From Flavobacterium jumunjinense (GTDB taxonomy: Bacteria > Bacteroidota > Bacteroidia > Flavobacteriales > Flavobacteriaceae): a DNA stretch of 64,000 bases. The position numbers and the translations under genes are program-made. A model generated the notes under the pieces. It searched no databases. It was not told where the DNA came from and saw only the letters and a program-made list of their open reading frames with translations. Numbering within the stretch: the stretch's first letter is position 1; each line of letters begins with the position of its first letter. The stretch covers positions 2,418,001-2,482,000 of the forward strand of contig NZ_CP091285.1 in NCBI RefSeq assembly GCF_021650975.2, read 5' to 3'. This document shows, piece after piece, positions 26,527 to 35,291 of the stretch.

Positions 26527-26574
26527 CAAATCTAAACTATTTTTTTTCATGTTTGCAATGCGTATAAATACGCA
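26527..26574 (-). promoter_or_regulatory. single TACGTA-type dyad plus promoter (site 6)
   Basis: TGCGTATAAATACGCA (26559-26574), symmetric variant of the dyad. On the minus strand TTG abuts it, then 21 bp, then TAGATTTG (26527-26534). No second dyad at 33 bp. Faces the PLD gene. Confidence 0.65.
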
Positions 26575-26727
26575 GAAAATAAAAAACAGCCTCTTTTTTT
26601 AGGTTTCACTTGCTATCACTTATAACGTGTTGCCCTCTCTTGTTGTCTCTTGTTCCCACTTGTGTTTTTGTTGCAACGCCTTGTTGCAATTTTGTGTCAA
26701 TCAATCAGCAAATCAATCTAACAACAA

Positions 26728-28173
26728 GTGAGCAATTCATTATTTAGAAATTTGAAAAACGGTGCTAAGTATAACGCCCTTATCAAAACAAATAACTGTA
26801 ACAAAGTTTATGAAGGTAAGGGCAATACTTTCTTCACTATCGAGCTAATGATTAAAAATATTCAAGAAAATTACAAACAAGCGGTTTTGTTAGCTCCTGA
26901 ATTTAAAAAACAATCATTAAAAGAAACGTGTCAATCAATACATTCTTTTTTGTATTGGCATTTTCAATACAAGCAAGATGAGAAGCCTCAAATGGTTCGT
27001 TCACTCAATTGCTCATGGCTTGAAAGATTTACGGGAATTGATTGTAAAAGCTATTCAGTTAATGGAGGGATAATTTTAAAGCAATTAGGAATAAAATTCT
27101 ATATCAGAAAAATAATTCAGGAGGTTAAAAAGCATGATATAGGATTAGGTAATTATTCTCATGTTTATTTAATAGTTCCATTAAATCAAACAACAGGTTC
27201 TTTAAATCAAGGCTATTATACGATTGATGGAACATTACCACACACAACCGAACCATTTTACATTAAAGAAAAATCATTTTTTATGGATAATAATTTACCA
27301 CATTATAGTTTAAATGGTCCATCAGGTTTGCATGGAGAAGAAGCAGAAGAAAACACATGGTTAGATAATAACTGGGAAAGTATAAAATCAAAACTAAGCT
27401 GTTGGGGTGGTTCTGCGTATGATTTAAACAGAGCCAAAAGTGACATGGAAGGCATTTTGGGGATTCTTCATACTCATTTAGAAAACATCAACACTTCGTT
27501 AGCATCTGACAATATGCAAGCATTAGCAACATCGGTCAACCGATTTATAGGTATTGCTGCTTGGAACGCTTCGCTTGTTGGCACAAAAAGAAGTCATTCT
27601 TGGCCAAGTGATTGCACGAAAAACAATTTAAAAATCACACATGAAGCGTATAACTTTTATAGATATGAAGTCACCAACGCATTGATGATTTACTTGGATA
27701 CTTACTTTACAGGCATTCAAAATGGTAGTGTTGTATATGGTAGAGTTTCCCGCTCAGGAGAAGGCGTTCAAGAAGCGTATACTGGAGAATGGGCGACATG
27801 GGAAGACCAAGACATTGTTTTTGACATTCCTTTTGTAAAGTACACACCCAAACCCAATATAAATATTCCCGCTTTTGAAATCACGCCTTATGTAGGACAA
27901 ACAAATACTTCCAATTTTGATGTAGGCACTTTTTTACAAGGCTTGTCCAATATCATTAAAACCATTGGAGGTTCTTCAGGAGGAGGTTCAACAGGTTCGG
28001 GAACAGGCACGGGGAGTGGCTTTGAATATGACAATAACAATCCTGATAATCCCACTTACAAACCATCAACCAGTAAAGCAGTTTTAGGATGGAGCGCAGC
28101 GCTTGTATTAGGTGGAATAGCCTTTACTAAAATGAAAGACAAACCAAAAGTAAAACCAAAAACAGAAAAATAA
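26728..28173 (+). CDS. transglutaminase-like protein with C-terminal membrane anchor
   Basis: 481 residues from GTG at 26728; first gene of the late operon. Papain/transglutaminase-like triad: Cys106 in TGIDCKSYS, His145 in GNYSHVYLIV, Asp167 in YYTIDGT, in the right order and spacing. Middle domain of unknown fold, then a Gly/Ser/Thr-rich linker (about 405-430), then a membrane segment (about 450-467) and a Lys-rich tail. In tailed phages related domains act in head or tail morphogenesis; here it is probably a virion or maturation protein. TAATG coupling to the next gene. Confidence 0.6.
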   Translation: MSNSLFRNLKNGAKYNALIKTNNCNKVYEGKGNTFFTIELMIKNIQENYKQAVLLAPEFKKQSLKETCQSIHSFLYWHFQYKQDEKPQMVRSLNCSWLERFTGIDCKSYSVNGGIILKQLGIKFYIRKIIQEVKKHDIGLGNYSHVYLIVPLNQTTGSLNQGYYTIDGTLPHTTEPFYIKEKSFFMDNNLPHYSLNGPSGLHGEEAEENTWLDNNWESIKSKLSCWGGSAYDLNRAKSDMEGILGILHTHLENINTSLASDNMQALATSVNRFIGIAAWNASLVGTKRSHSWPSDCTKNNLKITHEAYNFYRYEVTNALMIYLDTYFTGIQNGSVVYGRVSRSGEGVQEAYTGEWATWEDQDIVFDIPFVKYTPKPNINIPAFEITPYVGQTNTSNFDVGTFLQGLSNIIKTIGGSSGGGSTGSGTGTGSGFEYDNNNPDNPTYKPSTSKAVLGWSAALVLGGIAFTKMKDKPKVKPKTEK

Positions 28174-29111
28174 TGTATCAAGATAATTACAGCATAGAAG
28201 AAGAAAATCAAGGCTTAAACGGTTGGTTTGGTAGATTTTTAAAAGGAGTAATTGTTCGAGCTGCGGCAATGGTAGATTCTTATTTGTCAGTTCAAACAGC
28301 AGGTCTTTCGGCAGAAATAGGAAGTTTTGCTTCATGGGCTGATACTATTGGAACAGGTTCAGGAAATAATGGATGGTGGCAAAAAGGAGCATTACCGATT
28401 TACAATATTGAAGATGACCCAAGGGCACAATATGAACCCAACAGTATTGAAGAAACCGTTTTAACAGCATTTGCTGATAATTTGGCTAAGATTGTAGGAT
28501 TAGTTAGTGAAGATGCGATTAATAAAGTACAACAGCTTCCTTTTTCAAATCAGAAAATTGCGAACGCCAACGCTTTGTTGCAACGCATTGCAACAGTGAA
28601 AGGCTATTATCAATTTCACGAAATGGAAAGGCTGTCTTATGCAGCGGTACAATTGAGAAACTTACTTATTGAAAGTTTATTTATCCCCGTTGAAAAGTTA
28701 TTGCAACAGCAAATGGAAAAGGATGCTTCTTCATTTTTTCAAACCAATGTTGTAGTGAGTATTCCATCAAAAACAATGATAACCGATATAGCACCTTTTC
28801 AAAAAGTGTCTGTTATTCCGATTAAAGCGAGTTTTAAAATTTACGAATTGCACCCAAAATTAGATTTACCACCTGATGATGTGATTGTGGTAGATAACCC
28901 ACCAAAAGGAGATGAAGGCATTGAAATTTCACCACCACCCAATGATGATGATGTCGTGATTACAGTTCCCGATCCAACGGATCCAATTCAAACGACAGTT
29001 CCCGATTTAAGCGTAACTCCAGAAGGTTCAGGATTGCCTTGGTTATTGTTAATCGGAGGCAGTGTCTTAGTGGTTTGGGCAACAAAGAAAAAGAAGAAAG
29101 AAAAGAAATAA
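28173..29111 (+). CDS. late protein with Pro/Asp-rich stalk and C-terminal membrane anchor
   Basis: 312 residues. Helical N-terminal part, a low-complexity Pro/Asp/Thr linker (about 230-280), one membrane segment (about 285-302, LPWLLLIGGSVLVVWA) and a tail KKKKKEKK. Same plan as the preceding protein: ectodomain, stalk, anchor, basic tail. A virion spike or membrane protein is plausible. No family recognised. Confidence 0.5.
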   Translation: MYQDNYSIEEENQGLNGWFGRFLKGVIVRAAAMVDSYLSVQTAGLSAEIGSFASWADTIGTGSGNNGWWQKGALPIYNIEDDPRAQYEPNSIEETVLTAFADNLAKIVGLVSEDAINKVQQLPFSNQKIANANALLQRIATVKGYYQFHEMERLSYAAVQLRNLLIESLFIPVEKLLQQQMEKDASSFFQTNVVVSIPSKTMITDIAPFQKVSVIPIKASFKIYELHPKLDLPPDDVIVVDNPPKGDEGIEISPPPNDDDVVITVPDPTDPIQTTVPDLSVTPEGSGLPWLLLIGGSVLVVWATKKKKKEKK

Positions 29112-29133
29112 TATTAATCAAAAATCGAATACA

Positions 29134-29631
29134 ATGGAATTAAAACCAATAAAAACGGAGCAGTTAAGCTCGGGAGTTGTTAATGTTGTTGGAGCAGGAG
29201 CAGGCTTTATGCTTCCGGGCGCTTTAGCCAATATGGTTGCTAAAGTAAAAGCGGAAACAGTAGTAACTGAAGCCCAAAAGAAAAAGAAATTAATGGTTAA
29301 TGCAGCCTGTATTTTAGCGGGTATCGCAGGAAGTTTAGCAGTAAGCGGAAAAGATACTGTAGCAGAAGGTGTAAGAGCTTTATGTACAGGTATTGCAGGA
29401 GGTGGAATTAAAGGCGTTGCTTCTCATTTACTTGAAAAAGAAGTAGCCAAAACAGATGCAGCAAGCAACAAAGGAATGCTTTTACGTGGTGCACTTGGTT
29501 GTCCACAGCCAACAATGAACCAAAGTAGAATTACACATTATCCAACCTTAAATCGACCAGGGCGATTAAGACAACCAATTTTTCAAAGCAACCCTAGTTT
29601 AGAAATAGGAACAAACGACCCATTATCGTAA
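29134..29631 (+). CDS. late membrane protein
   Basis: 165 residues. Two or three Gly/Ala-rich hydrophobic segments (about 14-35, 52-68, 82-100) with basic loops, then a polar tail. Compact Gly/Ala-rich segments are typical of small virion membrane proteins. Directly upstream of the candidate capsid gene. Confidence 0.5.
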   Translation: MELKPIKTEQLSSGVVNVVGAGAGFMLPGALANMVAKVKAETVVTEAQKKKKLMVNAACILAGIAGSLAVSGKDTVAEGVRALCTGIAGGGIKGVASHLLEKEVAKTDAASNKGMLLRGALGCPQPTMNQSRITHYPTLNRPGRLRQPIFQSNPSLEIGTNDPLS

Positions 29632-29691
29632 GTCGTAATTAAGAGTACAAGAATTTTAAAATAGAATCAAACCAAAATAAAAAAGAACAAG

Positions 29692-30252
29692 ATGCAAAGT
29701 ATCACATTAGAACAAGCTGTAAGAACAGCACAACAATTAAAAACAGGAGAAGCTTTACCTTCTGTAATGATTTTAAATACAGAATATTTTCCTAGAAAAG
29801 CGGTGAAATTCACATCGGGATTGTCTAATAAAATAGAGAATACCGAGCTTATTTTACCAAAGCACGTTAAAGAAGTAGGGGTAAGGAACATCGATAAGGA
29901 TCAGTTGGATTATCCTTTTTTACCAACAGGAATAAGATTGGTGTTTGACACAACAACAGCAGATGTTACTCCTAATGTTGCGGACTATAAAGACAATGCA
30001 CCTGTGTATTGGGCAAATGGAGAAATCACTATTTTTCAAGATGGTGTGTTAGCAGAGCTTCCTGTTTCTGTCTTAGCAAACAACTTTAATCCGTTGACTA
30101 CTACGGATGATTTTTTCCCATTAGCTCCTTTTTTAATTCGTCCAAATAAATCCTTTAAAATCAGTACATCACTTGCAGGTGTTGCACAAGCAGGTCATGC
30201 TTATAGAATTGAAATTCTAGGAATTGAGTTTGTAAAGAATTCAAGAAACTAA
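29692..30252 (+). CDS. candidate major capsid protein (beta-rich)
   Basis: 186 residues, no signal or membrane segment. After a helical start, strand-rich: GIRLVFDTTTADVTP, VYWANGEITIFQDGVLAELPVSVL, FFPLAPFLIRPNKSFKISTSL, AYRIEILGIEFV. It is set apart by its own spacing (60 bases upstream) and followed by a strong terminator hairpin, an arrangement often found around highly expressed capsid genes. Size would suit a single jelly-roll. No sequence family recognised, so this is inference. Confidence 0.4.
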   Translation: MQSITLEQAVRTAQQLKTGEALPSVMILNTEYFPRKAVKFTSGLSNKIENTELILPKHVKEVGVRNIDKDQLDYPFLPTGIRLVFDTTTADVTPNVADYKDNAPVYWANGEITIFQDGVLAELPVSVLANNFNPLTTTDDFFPLAPFLIRPNKSFKISTSLAGVAQAGHAYRIEILGIEFVKNSRN

Positions 30253-30264
30253 TTAATCAAACCC

Positions 30265-30295
30265 AAAAGACTGCAAGTTTTTTGCAGTCTTTTTT
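30265..30295 (+). terminator. internal terminator/attenuator after the candidate capsid gene
   Basis: AAAGACTGCAA / TTGCAGTCTTT, 11-bp stem plus T tract, within the late operon. It would give more transcript for the upstream genes than for the downstream ones. Confidence 0.85.
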
Positions 30296-30307
30296 AACTC
30301 TTTTCAA

Positions 30308-30676
30308 ATGGAAATAACATACATAGAAGAAGTAAAAGACATTACTGTTTTAAATGGAAAAACAGGAGCTGTTGTTGATGAAGCAACCGATGTTGATGGT
30401 TCATTAATTGTTGGAGTTGTCATTTATCACGATGCTTTATCAGTGAATCCAAGCATGATAAAAGCGTCATTATATGGCAATCAAAAAGAACTGTCAAAGA
30501 TGCAACATATTGACAATTATAGAAGTAGAGAAGCATCTTACAGCGAAGGATTTAAGCCTGTAGAACCGATGGAATCAGGAAAGAGAATTCGTTTTGAAAT
30601 TCGTGCTGATAGTGCATTCACAGCAGATTTTAAAGCGCAATTAATTTTAATAAAAGAGAAAAGAAAAAACTGTTAA
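30308..30676 (+). CDS. small beta-rich late protein, possible minor capsid protein
   Basis: 122 residues, strand-rich (SLIVGVVIYHDALS, RIRFEIRADSAFTADFKAQLILI), no membrane segment. Could be a second small jelly-roll. Two bases before the next gene. Confidence 0.45.
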   Translation: MEITYIEEVKDITVLNGKTGAVVDEATDVDGSLIVGVVIYHDALSVNPSMIKASLYGNQKELSKMQHIDNYRSREASYSEGFKPVEPMESGKRIRFEIRADSAFTADFKAQLILIKEKRKNC

Positions 30677-30678
30677 TT

Positions 30679-30978
30679 ATGGCAAAGGTTGTACTAACAT
30701 CAAAGGAAATATTTAGAAAAGACAAGGTTCGAGAGCATAACGTAACAAGTCTTGTTATTTCAAATCTTGATACTAAAGAAGCGCGTTTTTTATACAATGG
30801 TGTACCAAGAATAATCCCTCCATTTGATGCGATGTACAATGTGCCAGTTGGCAGTTTTGAATTCTCCAATTACGGACATCACTTTGATATTGACATTCAA
30901 TTTGATAGTGATACTTATAATCTGGTGGTTGATTATTCAATACTACTAGAAGCTACTAACCCTAACAATTGTAGATAA
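30679..30978 (+). CDS. small beta-rich late protein, possible capsid or vertex protein
   Basis: 99 residues with alternating strands (VTSLVISNLDTKEARFLYNG, GHHFDIDIQFDSDTYNLVVDYSILLEA). Third of three consecutive beta-rich proteins. TAATG coupling to the next gene. Confidence 0.45.
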   Translation: MAKVVLTSKEIFRKDKVREHNVTSLVISNLDTKEARFLYNGVPRIIPPFDAMYNVPVGSFEFSNYGHHFDIDIQFDSDTYNLVVDYSILLEATNPNNCR

Positions 30979-31736
30979 TGAGGCAAGAATTTATACAATT
31001 AGTTCAAAAGTTACAGACAGATGCTTTGGCAGCGGTTTCTGTTTCCAATAAGAACAACTATCAGGAAATTTTAAAAAGTACCTACGGGCATGAACTAATT
31101 CAAAAATATGGTTCGGTTCAAAATTACTTTGAAAAGTTGAACCAAGAAGGACATACTGATTTAATTATTCAAGAATGGCGAAAAAACGGAAATACTAAGG
31201 TGCGAAAAAACAATCCTTTTGAAGTTTCTTTTTTAGAAAAGCCACAACCGACACAAGTGAAACCACAAGAACCCACAGGAAATATGTTTCAAGGATTAAA
31301 AGGAACAGGATTAGGCTTTACCGATGTTCTGACAATGAACACTAATTCAGAGTTGAAAATTCGATATGAAATTGAAAATGAATTCTTAAAAAAGGAAAAC
31401 AAGAAACTTCAAGATGAAGTTTTACAGTTAAAAGAGAATTCATTAAAAGACAAATACGCAGGAGATAAGAAAAACCAAACTGGAGAAGCCGTTAATAATG
31501 CCATTAACCAACTTGGTCCAATTGTACAATCTTTTTTCCAACCTAGAGAAGCACCCACCGCATTAAATGCACCTGTGCAAAATTTATCAGAAATAAAAAG
31601 CCAGTTGCAACAATTATTGCAACACACGCAATTTTCAGATGCAATGGCAGAATTACTGCTATTAGTGAATAATAAAATCAATGATGATGACGGATTTTAT
31701 GACAAGCTAGTGCAATTATTAGAACAACAACCTTAA
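30978..31736 (+). CDS. late coiled-coil protein
   Basis: 252 residues. Helical N-terminus, a linker with PQPTQVKPQEPTG, a coiled coil at about 125-160 (ENEFLKKENKKLQDEVLQLKE), then a Gln-rich helical end. Plausible scaffold or structural spacer protein. Confidence 0.5.
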   Translation: MRQEFIQLVQKLQTDALAAVSVSNKNNYQEILKSTYGHELIQKYGSVQNYFEKLNQEGHTDLIIQEWRKNGNTKVRKNNPFEVSFLEKPQPTQVKPQEPTGNMFQGLKGTGLGFTDVLTMNTNSELKIRYEIENEFLKKENKKLQDEVLQLKENSLKDKYAGDKKNQTGEAVNNAINQLGPIVQSFFQPREAPTALNAPVQNLSEIKSQLQQLLQHTQFSDAMAELLLLVNNKINDDDGFYDKLVQLLEQQP

Positions 31737-31748
31737 AAAAAACACAAG

Positions 31749-31940
31749 ATGCAAAAACAAATCTCATTAACAGTACAGCCTTCCAATGCAGTTGATTTAA
31801 AGGCAAAGCAAAAAGCGTTAGAAGCTATTGCTTTATTAGAAACAGACACATTAACCTTTTTAGGCGAGTTAGCCAATTCACCCAAAGCGGTTAAGAAATT
31901 AAAAGACAATAAAAAGCTCATTAAAACAATGGTCATGTAG
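31749..31940 (+). CDS. small late protein
   Basis: 63 residues, mostly helical, basic end (VKKLKDNKKLIKTMVM). Ends just before a terminator. Function unknown. Confidence 0.5.
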   Translation: MQKQISLTVQPSNAVDLKAKQKALEAIALLETDTLTFLGELANSPKAVKKLKDNKKLIKTMVM

Positions 31941-31953
31941 TTTGTGTTGTGTC

Positions 31954-31993
31954 AACCACACTTTGCACTTGCCTTGCGGGTGTGGTTTTTTTT
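31954..31993 (+). terminator. second internal terminator in the late operon
   Basis: AACCACAC / GTGTGGTT stem and T8 tract. Confidence 0.8.
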
Positions 31994-32017
31994 GAATCAT
32001 TAAAACAATAAAATAGT

Positions 32018-32563
32018 ATGTCCAAAATAGTTGATAAAGCCAAAAAAGGTCTTGAAAAAACAGGAGAAGCCGTAAAGAAAAATAAGACCCTACTGCTCAT
32101 TGTAGGCAGTGTAGCGGTGTATTCCATTTATAAAATAGTATCCAATACCACCTCGGCAGTTGATGATATTTTTAATCCTGATATTGACAATGAAGTAGAA
32201 GGTACTGGAGGAAGTACACAAGGCGCATCGATTAGCAACCAACAAGCAACCAATTATGCGCAACAACTTTTAGATGCTATGAATTATAATCCGTGTTGGA
32301 TTTGCTACGGAACCGATGAAGAAAAGATTTTAGCTGTTTTTCAGAGGCTAAAAAACACAGGCGATTTTATCAAAGTCTATAATGCTTTTGGTAAAAAAGA
32401 TTACAACGGTTATAACTCACCTCCCGATGGAATTTTAGCCAATTTAGATAGTTATGAGCCGCGTAATTTGGTCTATTGGTTAAAATCAGAATTAGAGCCG
32501 AAGGATGGCGATGTGTATGACATCGTTAAAGAAAGAGTAGAGTTAGCAGGTTTCACATTTTAA
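32018..32563 (+). CDS. late protein with N-terminal membrane anchor
   Basis: 181 residues. Basic amphipathic start, membrane segment at about 23-42 (TLLLIVGSVAVYSIYKIV), then a soluble domain with NPCWICYGTDEEKILAVFQRL, which looks like an annexin-like or EF-like helical repeat (IL..F..L..TGDF..V). No family named with confidence. Confidence 0.5.
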   Translation: MSKIVDKAKKGLEKTGEAVKKNKTLLLIVGSVAVYSIYKIVSNTTSAVDDIFNPDIDNEVEGTGGSTQGASISNQQATNYAQQLLDAMNYNPCWICYGTDEEKILAVFQRLKNTGDFIKVYNAFGKKDYNGYNSPPDGILANLDSYEPRNLVYWLKSELEPKDGDVYDIVKERVELAGFTF

Positions 32564-32573
32564 TTCAAAAGCA

Positions 32574-32945
32574 ATGTTAGTAAAAGGAAAAATAACAGAT
32601 TATGAAGGCTTCCCCATTTTTGATGCAACGGTAGTTATTAAAGGAAGCGATCCTATAATTGGAGCAACAGCCAATTTTGATGGGAATTACGCCATTAATG
32701 TAAATAGAGGCGATATACTGAAATTCTCTCATGTGGGTACAAACCAAATCATTGAAAGAAATGTAACCGCTTCAATGACAACATTAGATATTGCCATGCC
32801 GAACGAATTGCAATTGGATGAAACGGTTGTAATAGGAAAGAAACGCACCAATTGGTTTTGGTTACCTCTTGTTATTGTTGGTGGTGCTATTGCTGTGAAT
32901 CAGTCCAGAAAAGAGAAAGCAACACCCAAAAAAATCAAAATCTAA
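32574..32945 (+). CDS. carboxypeptidase-regulatory-like domain on a membrane anchor
   Basis: 123 residues. Residues 2-85 form a CarboxypepD_reg-like beta-sandwich (VKGKITDYEGFPIFDATVVIKGS ... GNYAINVNRGDILKFSHVG), the domain usually found at the N-terminus of SusC-type receptors. It is followed by a membrane segment (about 92-108) and tail SRKEKATPKKIKI. Unusual in a phage-like operon: it may be a virion surface domain borrowed from the host. Ends one base into the next gene. Confidence 0.65.
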   Translation: MLVKGKITDYEGFPIFDATVVIKGSDPIIGATANFDGNYAINVNRGDILKFSHVGTNQIIERNVTASMTTLDIAMPNELQLDETVVIGKKRTNWFWLPLVIVGGAIAVNQSRKEKATPKKIKI

Positions 32946-33403
32946 TGACTTCTTATCTAAATAGTACGCTCCCCAATTTACCTAGAGGTTTACGCAACAA
33001 TAACCCGGGCAATTTGATACAAACAAATATTCCCTGGAATGGTAAAGTGCCACTATCTCAAAACACCGATACGCGTTTTGAACAATTCTACGAATTACGC
33101 TATGGTATAAGAGCTTTGATGTTGGACTTGTATAATGATTTTTACAAAGGAAAAAACACAGTCACGCAATTAATATCAGAGTTTGCGCCCCATTTTGAAA
33201 ACAATACCGATGCTTATATCCGTTCGGTTATTAGTGGCATCGGTTCTAATGTGATTGGAACACTTACTGAAGAAAAACTAATCGGATTATCCAAAGCCAT
33301 TGTTTTAATGGAAAACGGAGTGAAGTATAAAAACTACATCACCGATAACGATTACAAACAAGCGGTAGCCATTTTAGGAAAACCCCTTAAAAAAAAAGCA
33401 TAG
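32945..33403 (+). CDS. virion-type lysozyme-like protein (P5-like, NNPGN motif)
   Basis: 152 residues from the ATG at 32945. Starts with RGLRNNNPGNLI, followed by W.G, FEQFYELRYGIRALMLDLYND and a helical core, the pattern of small transglycosylase-like proteins annotated as structural protein P5 in Bacteroidota prophages. Known role of relatives: local peptidoglycan cleavage during entry. No signal peptide, so it is probably carried in the virion or membrane-delivered. Confidence 0.7.
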   Translation: MTSYLNSTLPNLPRGLRNNNPGNLIQTNIPWNGKVPLSQNTDTRFEQFYELRYGIRALMLDLYNDFYKGKNTVTQLISEFAPHFENNTDAYIRSVISGIGSNVIGTLTEEKLIGLSKAIVLMENGVKYKNYITDNDYKQAVAILGKPLKKKA

Positions 33404-33463
33404 GAATTTTGCCAGTTTTGGCACTCTCAACGGCTATAATTTTAATGATTAAGAAACTAAAAC

Positions 33464-33970
33464 ATGATCGGAAATAAACCTTTTTCACGCCCAGCACTTG
33501 ACGAATTAAAAGACAAATTACTGGATAGTTATAACGGAGTAAGAGCCGAACCAGTTGATACAACTTTAAACGGTTTTCATATTGAGAAAACAGAAAATAA
33601 AAGCATTGGATTTTCGGTAGTCAATAATGATAATTCGGGCAATGCAGCGCAAGCTAACATTATGGTTAAAGGAAGTGGAAAACTCTATTCCAATTATGTT
33701 GGATTAAGTTATTACAACAACAATTATTATGTAGCTGCTTTTAGAAATAGCGGTTTATTGTTTTCTGATAAAACCTTGAATTTAGCAACATGGTATAACA
33801 ATCCTATTGTTTTTAGAACAGGTGCTACCTTTTCAGGAACAACACCAAAATTTACCATTCATGGCAACGGACAACTTCAATTGGGCGTTCAACCGACATT
33901 AAATAATGCAGTTACTAAACTTTTAGCCATTGATGAACTTGGAAACATTGTAACTGTCGATAAACCTTAA
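33464..33970 (+). CDS. candidate receptor-binding/fibre-tip protein
   Basis: 168 residues. Short helical start, then long Gly/Asn/Tyr-rich beta stretches (GKLYSNYVGLSYYNNNYYVAAF, PKFTIHGNGQLQLGVQPTLNN) and an end like LLAIDELGNIVTVDKP, common at the ends of phage fibre or spike proteins. Preceded by a 60-base spacer. Function inferred from composition. Confidence 0.5.
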   Translation: MIGNKPFSRPALDELKDKLLDSYNGVRAEPVDTTLNGFHIEKTENKSIGFSVVNNDNSGNAAQANIMVKGSGKLYSNYVGLSYYNNNYYVAAFRNSGLLFSDKTLNLATWYNNPIVFRTGATFSGTTPKFTIHGNGQLQLGVQPTLNNAVTKLLAIDELGNIVTVDKP

Positions 33971-33981
33971 AAAAAATAGAT

Positions 33982-34224
33982 ATGCAGCTTTCAGAATTAC
34001 TCAATTACATACTTGGTGGAACAAACCTTGCAACAATTATTTTAGGATGGAGAACCCGCAAAACAGATGCAGTGGATAAGATGGCTGATGTCTATAAAAA
34101 AATGTCGGAACAAACAGAAAAACGATTGAACGAAATGCAAAAAACATTAGACGAATACCGTACAGAATTAAACCAGTATATCAATCAATGTTCTAAATGT
34201 TCCAATAACAAACTAAGAAAATGA
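33982..34224 (+). CDS. small coiled-coil protein, possible spanin or holin partner
   Basis: 80 residues. Weakly hydrophobic start (LLNYILGGTNLATIILGW) then a coiled coil (KMADVYKKMSEQTEKRLNEMQK) and two Cys near the end. Next to a lipoprotein gene, with an ATGA overlap, which is the arrangement of i-spanin/o-spanin pairs; tentative. Confidence 0.45.
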   Translation: MQLSELLNYILGGTNLATIILGWRTRKTDAVDKMADVYKKMSEQTEKRLNEMQKTLDEYRTELNQYINQCSKCSNNKLRK

Positions 34225-34799
34225 AACTACTAAAAACACTCTTAGCAATGCTATTGCTCTTGTTTGTTTCTTGCGCTGTCAAGCACAAAGAAAAGCAATA
34301 TGAAAAAGAAACAGTACAACTAAAAAGCACTACCCATTCTAAAAGCACAGCTTTAAAAGAAACACTTGCAACAAAAGCAATTGCTACTAAAAAAGAAGTG
34401 GAGTTTGAAGTGTCAAATATAAGCTATCAAGGCAATAAAGGCGATTCGTTAGTTATTACAGAAACCAATTTGAATACTGGAGTAACAACCAAGAAAACGT
34501 ATCAAGGTTCGGGAACATTCACCCAAACCAAAACAAAAGGAAGTACTTCAGAAAACATAAAATCGACAACAAGAAATCAAACTTCACAAAACAAAGCAGC
34601 AGAAAATCAAAACCATTTGGATGCTAAAATACAACGATCCAAATCTAAAAAGTTAGTGGATAAACAAACCTTTTTTAACTGGTGGTTACTATTGCTTTTA
34701 GTAGTAATTGCAATTGCTTGGTATTTGAACAAAGAATTCAATTGGGTTTTCAAATTGTACAGTCAAATTAAGAAAGTTGCAAGTCTAATTTTTAAATAA
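34221..34799 (+). CDS. lipoprotein with C-terminal membrane segment
   Basis: 192 residues. Lipobox LLFVSC with Cys18, a long Lys/Thr/Ser-rich disordered middle, then one membrane segment (about 155-172) and an amphipathic basic end. A lipid anchor at one end and a membrane span at the other could bridge two membranes, as unimolecular spanins do. Placed next to hydrolase genes, which fits a lysis role. Confidence 0.55.
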   Translation: MKLLKTLLAMLLLLFVSCAVKHKEKQYEKETVQLKSTTHSKSTALKETLATKAIATKKEVEFEVSNISYQGNKGDSLVITETNLNTGVTTKKTYQGSGTFTQTKTKGSTSENIKSTTRNQTSQNKAAENQNHLDAKIQRSKSKKLVDKQTFFNWWLLLLLVVIAIAWYLNKEFNWVFKLYSQIKKVASLIFK

Positions 34800-34807
34800 T
34801 TGAACCC

Positions 34808-35290
34808 ATGAAAAAAAGTACCTGGTACATCATCGGAACAACAACATTATTATTTCTAATTATGGGAACAAAAAAAGCATTCGCAAAAATAACAGCCAAT
34901 CAAAACCTAAGAACCTGCGATTCGCATGGGTGCGGTTCTTTTGGAGCAAGTAGAGGCAACAGAAAACATAATGGTATTGATATTATAACAGTACCAGGAG
35001 AAAAAATCATGAGTCCAATTTCGGGAACAGTAACGCGCTATCCTTATCCGTATGGGAACGATTTAAGTTATACAGGCATTGAAATTGTAAATTCAGAATA
35101 CAAAATAAAAATGTTCTATTTAAAACCAATTGCACCAATAGGAAGCAGTGTATTTGCAGGTAAAATAATTGGTGTTTCTCAAAATATAGCTGCTAAATAC
35201 AGTGCAGCAATGACCAATCATGTGCATTTAGAAGTGTATAAAAAGCAAGGAACTAACTGGATTTTAATCGATCCTACAAACTTATTTTAA
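34808..35290 (+). CDS. M23-family peptidoglycan endopeptidase
   Basis: 160 residues. N-terminal membrane segment or signal anchor (about 5-20), then a LytM core: zinc ligands His54 and Asp58 (HNGID) and the HxH motif His138/His140 (NHVHLEV). All four metal/catalytic positions are present. Cleaves stem-peptide cross-links in related enzymes. Role in entry or lysis. Confidence 0.85.
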   Translation: MKKSTWYIIGTTTLLFLIMGTKKAFAKITANQNLRTCDSHGCGSFGASRGNRKHNGIDIITVPGEKIMSPISGTVTRYPYPYGNDLSYTGIEIVNSEYKIKMFYLKPIAPIGSSVFAGKIIGVSQNIAAKYSAAMTNHVHLEVYKKQGTNWILIDPTNLF

Positions 35291-35291
35291 T

